Positions 25,899-34,564 of a stretch of DNA of 60,597 nt are shown here, one piece after another; the stretch's first letter is position 1, and each line of letters starts with the position of its first letter. Position numbers and translations under genes: made by a program. The notes beneath the pieces were generated by a model. The model made no database searches, was not told the DNA's origin, and was given only the letters and a program-made list of their open reading frames with translations. Origin of the DNA: JAYPAN01 sp038123715. GTDB taxonomy: Bacteria; Pseudomonadota; Alphaproteobacteria; RS24. The stretch covers positions 1 to 60,597 of the forward strand of contig JAYPAN010000009.1 in assembly GCA_038123715.1 (NCBI GenBank), written 5' to 3'.

Positions 25899-25944
25899 GT
25901 TTGGCCTGTCGATAGGCTTGCCGACTGGGTCTTCAATCGGGATT

Positions 25945-26574
25945 TCAGTTAGCTGAGGCCATATCGGCATCCGCATCAGCGTTAAGCTGTTTTCGCATAT
26001 GCGATAATAATTTGCTCATATCGCCGCGATTTTTCTTCAGCACGGAGGCATAGCTATCGCGCTGTTCCTGCGCCATCCAAACGCCCAGCACATTGACATC
26101 AAACAAAGAAAACCCGCCGGATTTTTCTTTGACCAACCACCAGCTCATTTCAATCGGCTCGCGGCCATTGGCAAATTCAATATGGCTGGCGACAATGAAA
26201 TTACGCTTTTTATTCTGCACACCGTCCACAATCACTTTTTCGTCTGAATATTCGGCCAGACGATTGGCATAGACTTTGACAATCATTTCCGTCAGCAAAG
26301 TCTGAAACGCCTCAAACTCGTCTTTTTCAACCTGACGGGCAAATTGGCCGAGGGTGAAGCGGGCAATGCGGCGCAAATTGGCGCGCTCGGTCAACAGATT
26401 GTGAAAGCCTTCTTCGCGCGCGGCGCGGTTTTCGGCATTGCGTAAAATGGTAATCGCTTCATCGGCCAAATCCGTCACAAATTGTTTGGCGGCGTCCGCA
26501 TCTTCCTGCTGGGCGAAAGCGGGGCTGATGGCCGGTGCCAGAAACAGCGCCAATATCATCAAAAATTTGGTCAT
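25945..26574 (-). CDS. mlaC: MlaC-like periplasmic phospholipid-binding protein
   Basis: A 209-residue exported protein with a signal peptide ending near SPAFAQQ. Its body is a Ttg2D/MlaC domain (FTLGQFARQVEKDEFEAFQTLL, then SLFDVNVLGVWMAQEQRDSYASVLKK). MlaC ferries phospholipids between the outer-membrane MlaA and the inner-membrane MlaFEDB transporter to keep lipid asymmetry. The gene follows mlaA by 19 bases on the same strand. mlaFED are not in the window. Confidence 0.9.
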   Translation of the reverse strand: MTKFLMILALFLAPAISPAFAQQEDADAAKQFVTDLADEAITILRNAENRAAREEGFHNLLTERANLRRIARFTLGQFARQVEKDEFEAFQTLLTEMIVKVYANRLAEYSDEKVIVDGVQNKKRNFIVASHIEFANGREPIEMSWWLVKEKSGGFSLFDVNVLGVWMAQEQRDSYASVLKKNRGDMSKLLSHMRKQLNADADADMASAN

Positions 26575-26593
26575 CCGGCAGTTTCCTCAATCA

Positions 26594-27352
26594 TTAAAAG
26601 TCTTCGTCAAAATCGTCAAACTCATCCATATCCGGCAGCTCAGGCAAATCATCCAGGCTAGTCACACCATTGGTGATTTCGCTTTTCCGGTTCTGCCTAT
26701 AAAGGCTACGGATGCTGGCGTAAAAATCAATAGAGCTTCTTTCAATCTCATCCAGCACACCGAGATTTTCGGCGCGGAAATCAATCCCGTCAACCATATA
26801 TATGCCGATTGCATTGGATGATGCATTATCGGCATAAGTCACTGGGTCAAACGCCCAATCAACAATCATACCGGCCAAATCGCGCGGCGGGGAAGGGCCG
26901 ATAATCGGCAGATAGAGATAGGGGCCTTCGCCAACGCCATAGCGCGCCAAAGTCTGCCCGAAATCTTCTGTTTGCCGTTTCAGCCCCATAGATGAGGCGG
27001 CGTCAAACAGGCCGAATACGCCAATTGTCGAATTGACCAAAAACCGTGTCGCGCTTTTGCCGGCGCGCGACCATTCGCCCTGCAAGCTGTTATTGGCAAA
27101 ACTTATTGGCTCGGCCAGATTGCCAATGACATTGCGGACAGCGCGGCGCAGCGGGCGAGGCACATAAGTATAACCCTTGGCGACCGGTTTCAGCACATAG
27201 CTGTCCAATGTCATATTGACGGCAAACATTTGCCGGTTAAATCCCTCATAAGGGTCATTGGCGGTGTCCGGTGACGGGTCAATGCGCGCGCCACAAGCGG
27301 TGAGGGCAAATGCCATGCTTGCCCAGAGGATAAACCGGCTGACTGTTTTCAT
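26594..27352 (-). CDS. mlaA: MlaA/VacJ family outer-membrane lipoprotein
   Basis: A 252-residue lipoprotein. The signal peptide ends in a lipobox LTAC near residue 20. DPYEGFNRQMFAVNMTLD and the later FGQTLARYGVGEGPYLYLPIIGPS are MlaA/VacJ signatures. It sits in the outer membrane and removes misplaced phospholipids from the outer leaflet, passing them to MlaC. The C terminus is rich in Asp and Glu. The ATG at 27352 gives the best signal peptide; an ATG four codons upstream (27364) is a real alternative. Divergent from the metF-metH operon. Confidence 0.9.
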   Translation of the reverse strand: MKTVSRFILWASMAFALTACGARIDPSPDTANDPYEGFNRQMFAVNMTLDSYVLKPVAKGYTYVPRPLRRAVRNVIGNLAEPISFANNSLQGEWSRAGKSATRFLVNSTIGVFGLFDAASSMGLKRQTEDFGQTLARYGVGEGPYLYLPIIGPSPPRDLAGMIVDWAFDPVTYADNASSNAIGIYMVDGIDFRAENLGVLDEIERSSIDFYASIRSLYRQNRKSEITNGVTSLDDLPELPDMDEFDDFDEDF

Positions 27353-27451
27353 TTTAATGCTCATCCCATATTTGCCGTGAGCGGCCACTGATACCAGCTT
27401 GCGGAGATTCTGCCTAGAGGCGCAATTGCCTTTCGCTAACGCCCTTTCCTC

Positions 27452-27481
27452 TTGACATATAAAGATATCTTTATGTATTAA
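27452..27481 (+). promoter_or_regulatory. promoter and palindromic operator of the regulator-metF-metH operon
   Basis: A perfect -35 TTGACA (27452-27457) and a -10 TATTAA (27476-27481) enclose an 18-base spacer. The spacer holds the perfect 16-bp palindrome ATAAAGATATCTTTAT (27459-27474). A regulator bound there would block RNA polymerase. The -10 lies 6 bases before the ATG at 27488, so the transcript would start at or next to the start codon. The pattern fits the SAM/SAH-responsive ArsR-type regulators (SahR group) described for methionine genes in Proteobacteria. Confidence 0.75.
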
Positions 27482-27487
27482 CAACGC

Positions 27488-28480
27488 ATGGATGAACTTT
27501 TGACAGCTCTGCGCGCCGCCGGTGAGCCGACGCGCCTGCGAATTCTCGCAACACTGGCCTCCGGTGAATTGGCAGTGTCGGAACTTACGCAAGTTTTGCT
27601 GCAAAGTCAGCCGCGCATTTCGCGGCATTTGAAATTACTGGCCGATGCCGGTCTGGTGCGCCGACATCCGGAAGGCAGTTGGGTGTTTTACCGGCTGGAA
27701 GACAGCGGCGGCTCTGCCCAAATGGTGTCGCAATTGCTGGCTGCCCTGCCGGGCGATGACCATGTATTGCTGCGCGACAAGGAAAGGCTGGCGCAAGTGC
27801 GCGCGGAACGGGCGGCGCGCGCGCAGGCTTATTTTGCTACCAATGCCGCCGGTTGGGACGAGTTACGCGCCCGTCATATTCCTGAAACGCAAGTTGAAGC
27901 GGCAATGGCTGATTTAATCGGTGACGGGGAAAATCCGTCTTTGCTGGTAGATTTGGGAACCGGCACGGGGCGGATGCTGGAGGTTTTTGCCGGTCGGGCG
28001 GTGCGTGCCATTGGTTTTGACATCAGCCCGGACATGCTGACCATTGCGCGCGATAAAATCGACCGCGCCGGTTTGGATAATTGCCAGGTGCGCCAGGGTG
28101 ATTGCGCCAATGTGCCATTGGCCGATGGCGAGGCGGAGCTGGTTGTCATGCATCAGGTCTTGCATTTTCTCGATGACCCGCAAGCCGCGCTGGCCGAGGC
28201 TGAGCGTATTACCGCGCCGGGCGGGCAGATATTGATTGCCGATTTCCTGCCGCATGATTTGGAGTTTTTGCGCGATGAACATGCCCATAGGCGGCTCGGT
28301 TTTGCTGACGCAGATATGGAAAAATGGCTGTCGCGGCTGGGGCTGACAAGCGGGTCGTCGCGGCATTTGCCGGCGGCGGATAATGATTTGACGGTGGCGC
28401 TGTGGACGGCGCAAAAACCAATCTCAGGACAAAATAATGGCGCGCGCAAAGGCCAATCAAAAGCAAGAGAAAGAAATTGA
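27488..28480 (+). CDS. ArsR-family regulator fused to a SAM-dependent methyltransferase-like domain
   Basis: A 330-residue two-domain protein. Residues 1-90 are an ArsR winged helix (EPTRLRILATLASGELAVSELTQVL, then QPRISRHLKLLADAGLV). No ArsR metal-binding cysteine pair is seen there. Residues about 100-300 form a class I methyltransferase fold with the SAM-binding loop LVDLGTGTGRMLEVF. This architecture next to metF matches SahR-type regulators, which sense S-adenosylhomocysteine or SAM and repress the methionine cycle; the ligand here is inferred. No ribosome-binding site precedes the ATG and the promoter ends 6 bases upstream, suggesting a leaderless mRNA. metF follows after 9 bases. Confidence 0.9.
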   Translation: MDELLTALRAAGEPTRLRILATLASGELAVSELTQVLLQSQPRISRHLKLLADAGLVRRHPEGSWVFYRLEDSGGSAQMVSQLLAALPGDDHVLLRDKERLAQVRAERAARAQAYFATNAAGWDELRARHIPETQVEAAMADLIGDGENPSLLVDLGTGTGRMLEVFAGRAVRAIGFDISPDMLTIARDKIDRAGLDNCQVRQGDCANVPLADGEAELVVMHQVLHFLDDPQAALAEAERITAPGGQILIADFLPHDLEFLRDEHAHRRLGFADADMEKWLSRLGLTSGSSRHLPAADNDLTVALWTAQKPISGQNNGARKGQSKARERN

Positions 28481-28489
28481 GAGGAAAAC

Positions 28490-29350
28490 ATGACCGGTCT
28501 GTCTTTTGAATTTTTCCCGCCCAAAAATGAAGCGGCGGAAGCTCGGCTTTGGGACGCGATTGGCCGTCTGGCGCCGATTGGCCCGGACTTTGTCTCGGTC
28601 ACTTATGGCGCGGGCGGCTCGACCCGCGACCGGACGCATGAATGTGTGCGCCGGTTGATTGATGAAACACCATTGCAACCGGCAGCGCATTTGACCTGTG
28701 TGGCCGCATCAAAGGCCGAGGTGGATGAGGTGATTGACGCTTATGCCGCCGCCGGTGTGAAGCATATTGTGGCCTTGCGCGGTGATATGCCCGATATGGC
28801 CGCCTTTGCGCTGCATCCGCAAGGTTATAGCGGCTCGGTTGAGCTGGTGGCCGCCTTGGCCGGACGCGGCGGGTTTGACATTACGGTCAGCGCCTATCCG
28901 GAAAAACACCCCGAATCGGCGTCGCTGGCGGCGGATATTGATTTGCTTAAGGCCAAAATTGACGCCGGAGCAAGCCGCGCCATCACGCAATTTGTGTTCG
29001 ACACGGCGGCGCATTTGCGGTTCCGCGACGCTTTGGCGGCTGCCGGTATTGGTATTCCGGTCATTCCGGGCATTATGCCGACCACCAATTTTGCCGGCGC
29101 CAAACGCATGGCGGCGGCTTGCGGCGCGACCATGCCGGATTGGCTGGCCGCCCATTATGACGGTCTGGAAAATGACCCGGATACGCGCAAGCATATTGCC
29201 GCATCTGTGGCCGTTGACCAATGCCGTATATTGATTGAAGAAGGCTTTGAGCATTTGCATTTCTACACGCTCAACCAAGCCGATTTGACTTTTGCTGTTT
29301 GCCGGATTTTGAATCTGGGACAACAGCCAAACCATAATAAAGCGGCCTGA
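28490..29350 (+). CDS. metF: 5,10-methylenetetrahydrofolate reductase
   Basis: A 286-residue FAD enzyme that reduces methylene-THF to methyl-THF, the methyl donor used by MetH. It opens with LSFEFFPPKNEAAE, the canonical start. VSVTYGAGGSTRDRT, HIVALRGDMP and QFVFDTAAHLRFRD are conserved folate- and flavin-site segments. GAGGAAAAC precedes the ATG. It lies between the regulator and metH, so one transcript supplies both steps of methionine regeneration. Confidence 0.96.
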   Translation: MTGLSFEFFPPKNEAAEARLWDAIGRLAPIGPDFVSVTYGAGGSTRDRTHECVRRLIDETPLQPAAHLTCVAASKAEVDEVIDAYAAAGVKHIVALRGDMPDMAAFALHPQGYSGSVELVAALAGRGGFDITVSAYPEKHPESASLAADIDLLKAKIDAGASRAITQFVFDTAAHLRFRDALAAAGIGIPVIPGIMPTTNFAGAKRMAAACGATMPDWLAAHYDGLENDPDTRKHIAASVAVDQCRILIEEGFEHLHFYTLNQADLTFAVCRILNLGQQPNHNKAA

Positions 29351-29367
29351 GGGCAATAGAGGATAAA

Positions 29368-32300
29368 ATGAGTTGGACACGCGAAAGCCGCATTAACGAG
29401 CTGTCAAAACTGACCACCCAGCGTATTTTGGTGCTGGATGGCGCGATGGGGACGATGATTCAGCGTCACAAGCTGGATGAAGCCGCCTATCGCGGCGCGC
29501 GCTTTGCCGATTATCACATGGATGTGCAGGGCAATAATGACCTGTTGTCTCTGACTCAGCCGGAGATTATTCGTGACATCCATACCGCCTATCTTGAGGC
29601 AGGCAGTGATATTGTGGAGACCAATACTTTTTCCTCCACCGATATCGCGCAGGCTGACTATGACATGCAGGTGCTGGCTTATGAGCTGAATGTTGAAGGC
29701 GCGCGTCTGGCGCGCCAAGCCTGTGACGCGGTGGAGGCGGCCGACCCGTCGCGCCCGCGTTATGTTGCCGGAGCCATAGGGCCGACCAATCGCACCGCGT
29801 CAATCTCGCCGGATGTCAATGACCCCGGCTTGCGTAATGTGACTTATGACGAATTACGCAGCTCTTACGCCGAGGCGACGCGCGGCCTGATTGAGGGCGG
29901 CGCCGATATCATTCTGATTGAGACGATTTTCGACACGCTCAACGCCAAAGCGGCGGTTCATGCGGTGCAGGATGTTTTTGCCGAAACCGGCATTACCTTG
30001 CCGCTGATGATTTCCGGCACGATTACCGACCGGTCGGGGCGCACATTGTCGGGTCAGACCACTGAGGCGTTTTGGTATGCGCTGCGTCATGCCAAGCCCT
30101 TCTCAGTAGGCTTGAATTGCGCCTTGGGGGCGGAAGAAATGCGTCCCTATGCGGCGGAGATTGCCCGCATTGCCGACACCAATATCTGCATTTACCCGAA
30201 TGCCGGCCTGCCCAATGAGTTTGGCGAATATGACCAGCTTGCCGAGGAGATGGCGGCGATTGTTGGCGAGTTTGCCGAGGCCGGTCTGGTCAATATATTG
30301 GGCGGGTGTTGCGGCACGACGCCGGAACATATTGCCGCTATTGCCGGTGCGGCCAATGCCAATCGCCCGCGCGATATTCCGACCCGCGAGGCGAAATTGC
30401 GCCTGTCCGGCTTAGAGCCATTTACCCTGACCGAGGATATTCGCTTTGTGAATGTCGGTGAGCGCACCAATGTCACCGGCTCGGCAAGGTTCCGCAAACT
30501 GATTACCGAAGGCGATTATGACAGCGCGCTGGAAGTGGCGCGCCAACAGGTTGAAAACGGCGCACAAATCATTGATGTCAATATGGATGAAGGGATGCTC
30601 GACAGCGAGGCGGCAATGGTGCGCTTCCTCAATCTGGCGGCGACCGAACCCGATATTGCCCGAGTGCCGGTCATGATTGACAGTTCCAAATGGTCAATCA
30701 TAGAGGCCGGACTGAAATGCGTTCAAGGCAAGCCAGTGGTCAATTCGATTTCCCTGAAAGAGGGTGAGGCGGCGTTTCTGGAGCAGGCGCAAGCCTGCCA
30801 GCGTTACGGCGCGGCGGTGATTGTCATGGCGTTTGACGAGGACGGGCAAGCCGATACGGCAGACCGGAAATTTGAGATTTGCAAACGCTCCTATGATTTG
30901 CTGACGCAGAAAATAGGCTTTCCGCCGGAAGATATTATTTTCGACCCGAACATATTTGCCGTCGCCACCGGTATTGAGGAACATAATAATTACGCCGTTG
31001 ATTTTATCGAGGCGACGCAGCGCATCCGTGACAATCTGCCGGGCGCGCATGTGTCAGGCGGTGTATCGAATATCTCATTTTCTTTTCGCGGCAATGAGCC
31101 GGTGCGCGAGGCCATGCATTCGGCTTTTCTTTATCACGCGATAAATGCCGGCATGGATATGGGTATTGTCAATGCCGGACAATTGGCGATTTACGAAGAT
31201 ATTGAAGCCGAGTTGAAACAGGGCGTTGAGGATGTGCTGCTGAACCGGCACGCCGATGGCACGGATAATTTACTGGCACTGGCCGAACGCTATCGCGGCC
31301 AGAAGGGTGCTGCGCGCGAGGTTGATTTGTCATGGCGCGAGGGCGCAGTGCCAGAACGCCTGATGCATGCGCTGGTCAATGGTTTGGCCGATTATATTGA
31401 AGAAGACACAGAAGAAGCGCGGCAAGCATTTGACCGCCCGTTGAATGTCATTGAAGGCCCGCTTATGGACGGAATGAACCGCGTCGGCGATTTGTTTGGC
31501 GAGGGGAAAATGTTCCTGCCGCAAGTGGTGAAGTCAGCCCGTGTGATGAAGCGCGCTGTGGCTTATCTTGAACCCTATATGGAAGAGGAAAAGCGCGCCG
31601 CCGGTGATGCGATGAAATCGGCCAGCAAAGGCAAGGTGCTGATGGCGACCGTGAAGGGCGATGTTCATGATATCGGCAAAAATATCGTCGGCGTTGTGCT
31701 GCAATGCAATAATTTTGAAGTGATTGACATGGGCGTCATGGTGCCGGCCAATGATATTCTTGACCGCGCGGTTGAGGAGGATGTCGATATTATCGGCCTG
31801 TCCGGGCTTATCACGCCAAGCCTGGATGAAATGTGCCATGTCGCTGCCGAAATGGAACGGCGCGGCTTGGATATCCCCTTGCTGATTGGCGGGGCGACCA
31901 CTTCAAAAGTGCATACGGCGGTGAAAATCAACCCGAATTACAAGGCCGGACAAACCGTTTATGTGACCGATGCCAGCCGCGCGGTCGGTGTTGCCAGCCG
32001 TCTTTTGTCGGAAGCGCAAGGTGCGGATTATCGTGCCGAGATTCGCGCCGATTATGAGGCTATGGCGGAAGCCCATGCGCGTGGCCGCGAGGAAAGTGTG
32101 CGCGTGTCGCTTGATGCGGCGCGTGATAATGGCTTTGCGCCGGAAAATTATGCACCGGTCAAACCGGCTTTTCTCGGCACCAAAACATTTGATGATTATG
32201 ATTTGGCGGAATTGCGCGATTATATTGACTGGACGCCGTTTTTCCAAAGCTGGGATTTGCACGGGCGCTATCCGGCTATTTTGACTGATAATGTGGTTGG

Positions 32301-33072
32301 CGAGGCGGCCAGCGGCCTGTTCCGCGATGCCCAGGCCATGCTCGACCGGATGATTGACGAAAAATGGCTGACCGCCAAGGCGGTTATCGGCTTCTGGCCT
32401 GCCGCGCGCGCAGGTGACGACATAATTATCTATGAGGATGAGACGCGCTCAAAAGAGCGCACGCGGCTCCACACATTGCGCCAGCAAATGCAGCGGAAAA
32501 ATGGTCGCGCCAATTTTGCGCTGGCCGATTATATCGCGCCTGTCGGTGATGCGCCCGATTATGTCGGTGGCTTTGCCGTGACAACCGGACATGGCGAGGA
32601 TGATATTGCCAAAGCCTTTGAGGCGGATGGCGATGATTACAGCAGCATTATGTCAAAAGCGCTGGCTGACCGGCTGGCCGAGGCTTTTGCCGAGCGTATG
32701 CACCAGCGCGTCCGCACCGAGTTTTGGGGCTACGCTCCCAATGAGACGCTCGACAATGATGCGCTGATTGCCGAAGTCTATAAGGGGATTCGACCGGCAC
32801 CGGGCTATCCGGCGCAACCCGACCATACAGAAAAGGCGGCGCTGTTTGACCTGCTCGGAGCCGAAGCGGCAGCCGGTATTTCCCTGACCGAGAGCTTTGC
32901 CATGTGGCCGGGCGCGGCTGTGTCGGGCTTGTATTTCAGCCATCCCGAAAGCCGCTATTTCGGCGTCGGCAAAATCGACCGCGACCAAGTGGCCGATTAT
33001 GCCCAACGCAAAGGTTTAAGCCTTGCCGAATGTGAAAAATGGCTGGCGCCCATTCTGGCCTATCAACCCTAG
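29368..33072 (+). CDS. metH: cobalamin-dependent methionine synthase, full length
   Basis: A 1234-residue enzyme that methylates homocysteine using methyl-THF through vitamin B12. All four modules are present. The homocysteine domain has zinc ligands Cys251, Cys314 and Cys315. The pterin-binding domain follows NVGERTNVTGSARF. The B12 domain carries the cobalt-ligand His767 in DVHDIGKN. The C-terminal reactivation domain binds SAM at RPAPGYPAQPDH. Some Alphaproteobacteria split the gene; here it is one frame. It implies that the cell makes or imports B12. It is last in the operon after metF. Confidence 0.98.
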   Translation: MSWTRESRINELSKLTTQRILVLDGAMGTMIQRHKLDEAAYRGARFADYHMDVQGNNDLLSLTQPEIIRDIHTAYLEAGSDIVETNTFSSTDIAQADYDMQVLAYELNVEGARLARQACDAVEAADPSRPRYVAGAIGPTNRTASISPDVNDPGLRNVTYDELRSSYAEATRGLIEGGADIILIETIFDTLNAKAAVHAVQDVFAETGITLPLMISGTITDRSGRTLSGQTTEAFWYALRHAKPFSVGLNCALGAEEMRPYAAEIARIADTNICIYPNAGLPNEFGEYDQLAEEMAAIVGEFAEAGLVNILGGCCGTTPEHIAAIAGAANANRPRDIPTREAKLRLSGLEPFTLTEDIRFVNVGERTNVTGSARFRKLITEGDYDSALEVARQQVENGAQIIDVNMDEGMLDSEAAMVRFLNLAATEPDIARVPVMIDSSKWSIIEAGLKCVQGKPVVNSISLKEGEAAFLEQAQACQRYGAAVIVMAFDEDGQADTADRKFEICKRSYDLLTQKIGFPPEDIIFDPNIFAVATGIEEHNNYAVDFIEATQRIRDNLPGAHVSGGVSNISFSFRGNEPVREAMHSAFLYHAINAGMDMGIVNAGQLAIYEDIEAELKQGVEDVLLNRHADGTDNLLALAERYRGQKGAAREVDLSWREGAVPERLMHALVNGLADYIEEDTEEARQAFDRPLNVIEGPLMDGMNRVGDLFGEGKMFLPQVVKSARVMKRAVAYLEPYMEEEKRAAGDAMKSASKGKVLMATVKGDVHDIGKNIVGVVLQCNNFEVIDMGVMVPANDILDRAVEEDVDIIGLSGLITPSLDEMCHVAAEMERRGLDIPLLIGGATTSKVHTAVKINPNYKAGQTVYVTDASRAVGVASRLLSEAQGADYRAEIRADYEAMAEAHARGREESVRVSLDAARDNGFAPENYAPVKPAFLGTKTFDDYDLAELRDYIDWTPFFQSWDLHGRYPAILTDNVVGEAASGLFRDAQAMLDRMIDEKWLTAKAVIGFWPAARAGDDIIIYEDETRSKERTRLHTLRQQMQRKNGRANFALADYIAPVGDAPDYVGGFAVTTGHGEDDIAKAFEADGDDYSSIMSKALADRLAEAFAERMHQRVRTEFWGYAPNETLDNDALIAEVYKGIRPAPGYPAQPDHTEKAALFDLLGAEAAAGISLTESFAMWPGAAVSGLYFSHPESRYFGVGKIDRDQVADYAQRKGLSLAECEKWLAPILAYQP

Positions 33073-33143
33073 ACCGGTGTGGTATAGCTGCTATCTTGAC
33101 CACGCCGAGTCGCGGTGGTGGAACAGATAATGCAGGAGCCGGA

Positions 33144-33842
33144 ATGTCGGTTTGGGGGAAAATTGCCGGAATTGCTGCGGGTTATGCGCTCGGCGGTGTG
33201 CCGGGCGCACTGCTTGGCGGGCTGGCCGGACATTTCGCCCTCGACCGGATGAATGACCGGCAAATTGTGTTCACCATTGCGCTGATTTCACTGGCCGCGA
33301 AAATGACCCGCGCTGACGGCATGGTGTCGCCGATTGAGGTTCAGGCGGTGCAAAATATGTTGCGCGTGCCGGAAAGCGAACATGCTAATATGGCGCGCGT
33401 GTTTAATCTGGCGCAGGAGGATGTCGCCGGCTTTGACAGCTATGCCAGACAAGTGGCCGATATTTATGCCGACAGCCCGCAAGTGCTGGAAGATGTGCTG
33501 GATGTGCTGTTTTACATTGCCTATGCTGATGGTCATTTGCATCCGGCGGAGAACCAATTTCTCGAAATTGTCGCTGGCATATTCCATATTGGCGAAAGCG
33601 ATTTCAAACGCTTGCAGGCGCGCCATGACGCCCATGTGCAAGACCCATATGCCATATTGGGTGTGACGCGCCACACCGCTGATGCCGGCGTGCGTGCGGC
33701 GTGGCTGCAGGCGGTGCGTGACAATCATCCGGATCAATTGCAGGCACGCGGCCTGCCGCCGGAAATGATGCATATCGCCACTGACCGCATGGCGGCTATC
33801 AATGACGCATGGGAGACTATCAGAAAGGAGCGCGGCATATGA
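33144..33842 (+). CDS. DnaJ/TerB domain (DjlA-like) protein
   Basis: A 232-residue protein. A glycine-rich N-terminal stretch (IAGIAAGYALGGVPGALLGGLAGHFALD) may insert in or lie on a membrane. A TerB-like helical domain follows (ISLAAKMTRADGMVSPIEVQAV to IAYADGHLHPAENQFL). The C-terminal J domain (DPYAILGVTRH) keeps the DnaK-stimulating HPD motif in DNHPDQL. This is the DjlA layout; DjlA is a membrane-anchored DnaK co-chaperone. AGGAG precedes the ATG at 33144. The stop overlaps the rpiA start by four bases. Confidence 0.88.
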   Translation: MSVWGKIAGIAAGYALGGVPGALLGGLAGHFALDRMNDRQIVFTIALISLAAKMTRADGMVSPIEVQAVQNMLRVPESEHANMARVFNLAQEDVAGFDSYARQVADIYADSPQVLEDVLDVLFYIAYADGHLHPAENQFLEIVAGIFHIGESDFKRLQARHDAHVQDPYAILGVTRHTADAGVRAAWLQAVRDNHPDQLQARGLPPEMMHIATDRMAAINDAWETIRKERGI

Positions 33843-34564
33843 GCTGGCAAGACAGATTATTGCAACCGACTGAGCCGGTGGAAATCATGAAGCAAAAAGC
33901 GGCTTTGCGCGCTTTGGAACTGGTGCAGCCCGGTATGGCGCTGGGGCTTGGCACTGGCTCGACGGCGCGTTATTTCGTCGATGCGCTGGGCGCGCGCATT
34001 GCCGATGGGCTGGATATTGTCGGTGTGCCGACTTCTGAAGCGACGCGCCAACAGGCGGAGAGCCTATCCGTGCCATTGGTCGCGCTTGATGATGTGACGC
34101 GGCTTGATTTGACCGTCGATGGCGCTGATGAATTGGATGATGATTTGCGCCTGATAAAGGGTGGGGGGGCGGCTTTGCTGCGCGAAAAAATCGTCGCGGC
34201 GGCCTCGGCCAAAATGGTGGTGATTGCCGATGATAGCAAGCGCGTGGCGCGGCTTGGTCAATTCCCGCTGCCGGTTGAGGTCAATATATTCGCCCATGCC
34301 ACGACGGCCACGGCCATGCGCCAAGTGATTGCACAAACCGGTCATGAGGGCGCGGTGATTTTGCGCGGTGGCGACAATCCGCTGGTGACTGATGGCGGTC
34401 ATTATATTTATGATTGCGCGCTGGGTGAGATTGACCAGCCGGAAAACTTGGCCAAGGCTTTGCTGGCCATACCCGGCGTGGTGGAGCATGGCCTGTTTAT
34501 CGGGCTTGCCAGCGCGGCCATTTTGGCCGGAACCGACGGGTTGGAGGAATTGGGGGCGTTATGA
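33839..34564 (+). CDS. rpiA: ribose-5-phosphate isomerase A
   Basis: A 241-residue enzyme that interconverts ribose-5-phosphate and ribulose-5-phosphate. GLGTGSTARYFVDAL binds phosphate, and DGADELDDDLRLIKGGGAALLREK holds the catalytic acids and lysine. The start at 33839 overlaps the upstream stop (ATGA) and has AGAAAGGAG upstream. The stop overlaps the gor start by four bases, so translation of the three genes is coupled. Confidence 0.96.
   Translation: MSWQDRLLQPTEPVEIMKQKAALRALELVQPGMALGLGTGSTARYFVDALGARIADGLDIVGVPTSEATRQQAESLSVPLVALDDVTRLDLTVDGADELDDDLRLIKGGGAALLREKIVAAASAKMVVIADDSKRVARLGQFPLPVEVNIFAHATTATAMRQVIAQTGHEGAVILRGGDNPLVTDGGHYIYDCALGEIDQPENLAKALLAIPGVVEHGLFIGLASAAILAGTDGLEELGAL

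Noticed and set aside
27420..27490. SAM or SAH riboswitch upstream of the metF-metH operon
   Set aside because: The promoter -10 ends 6 bases before the first start codon, leaving no leader RNA to hold a riboswitch.
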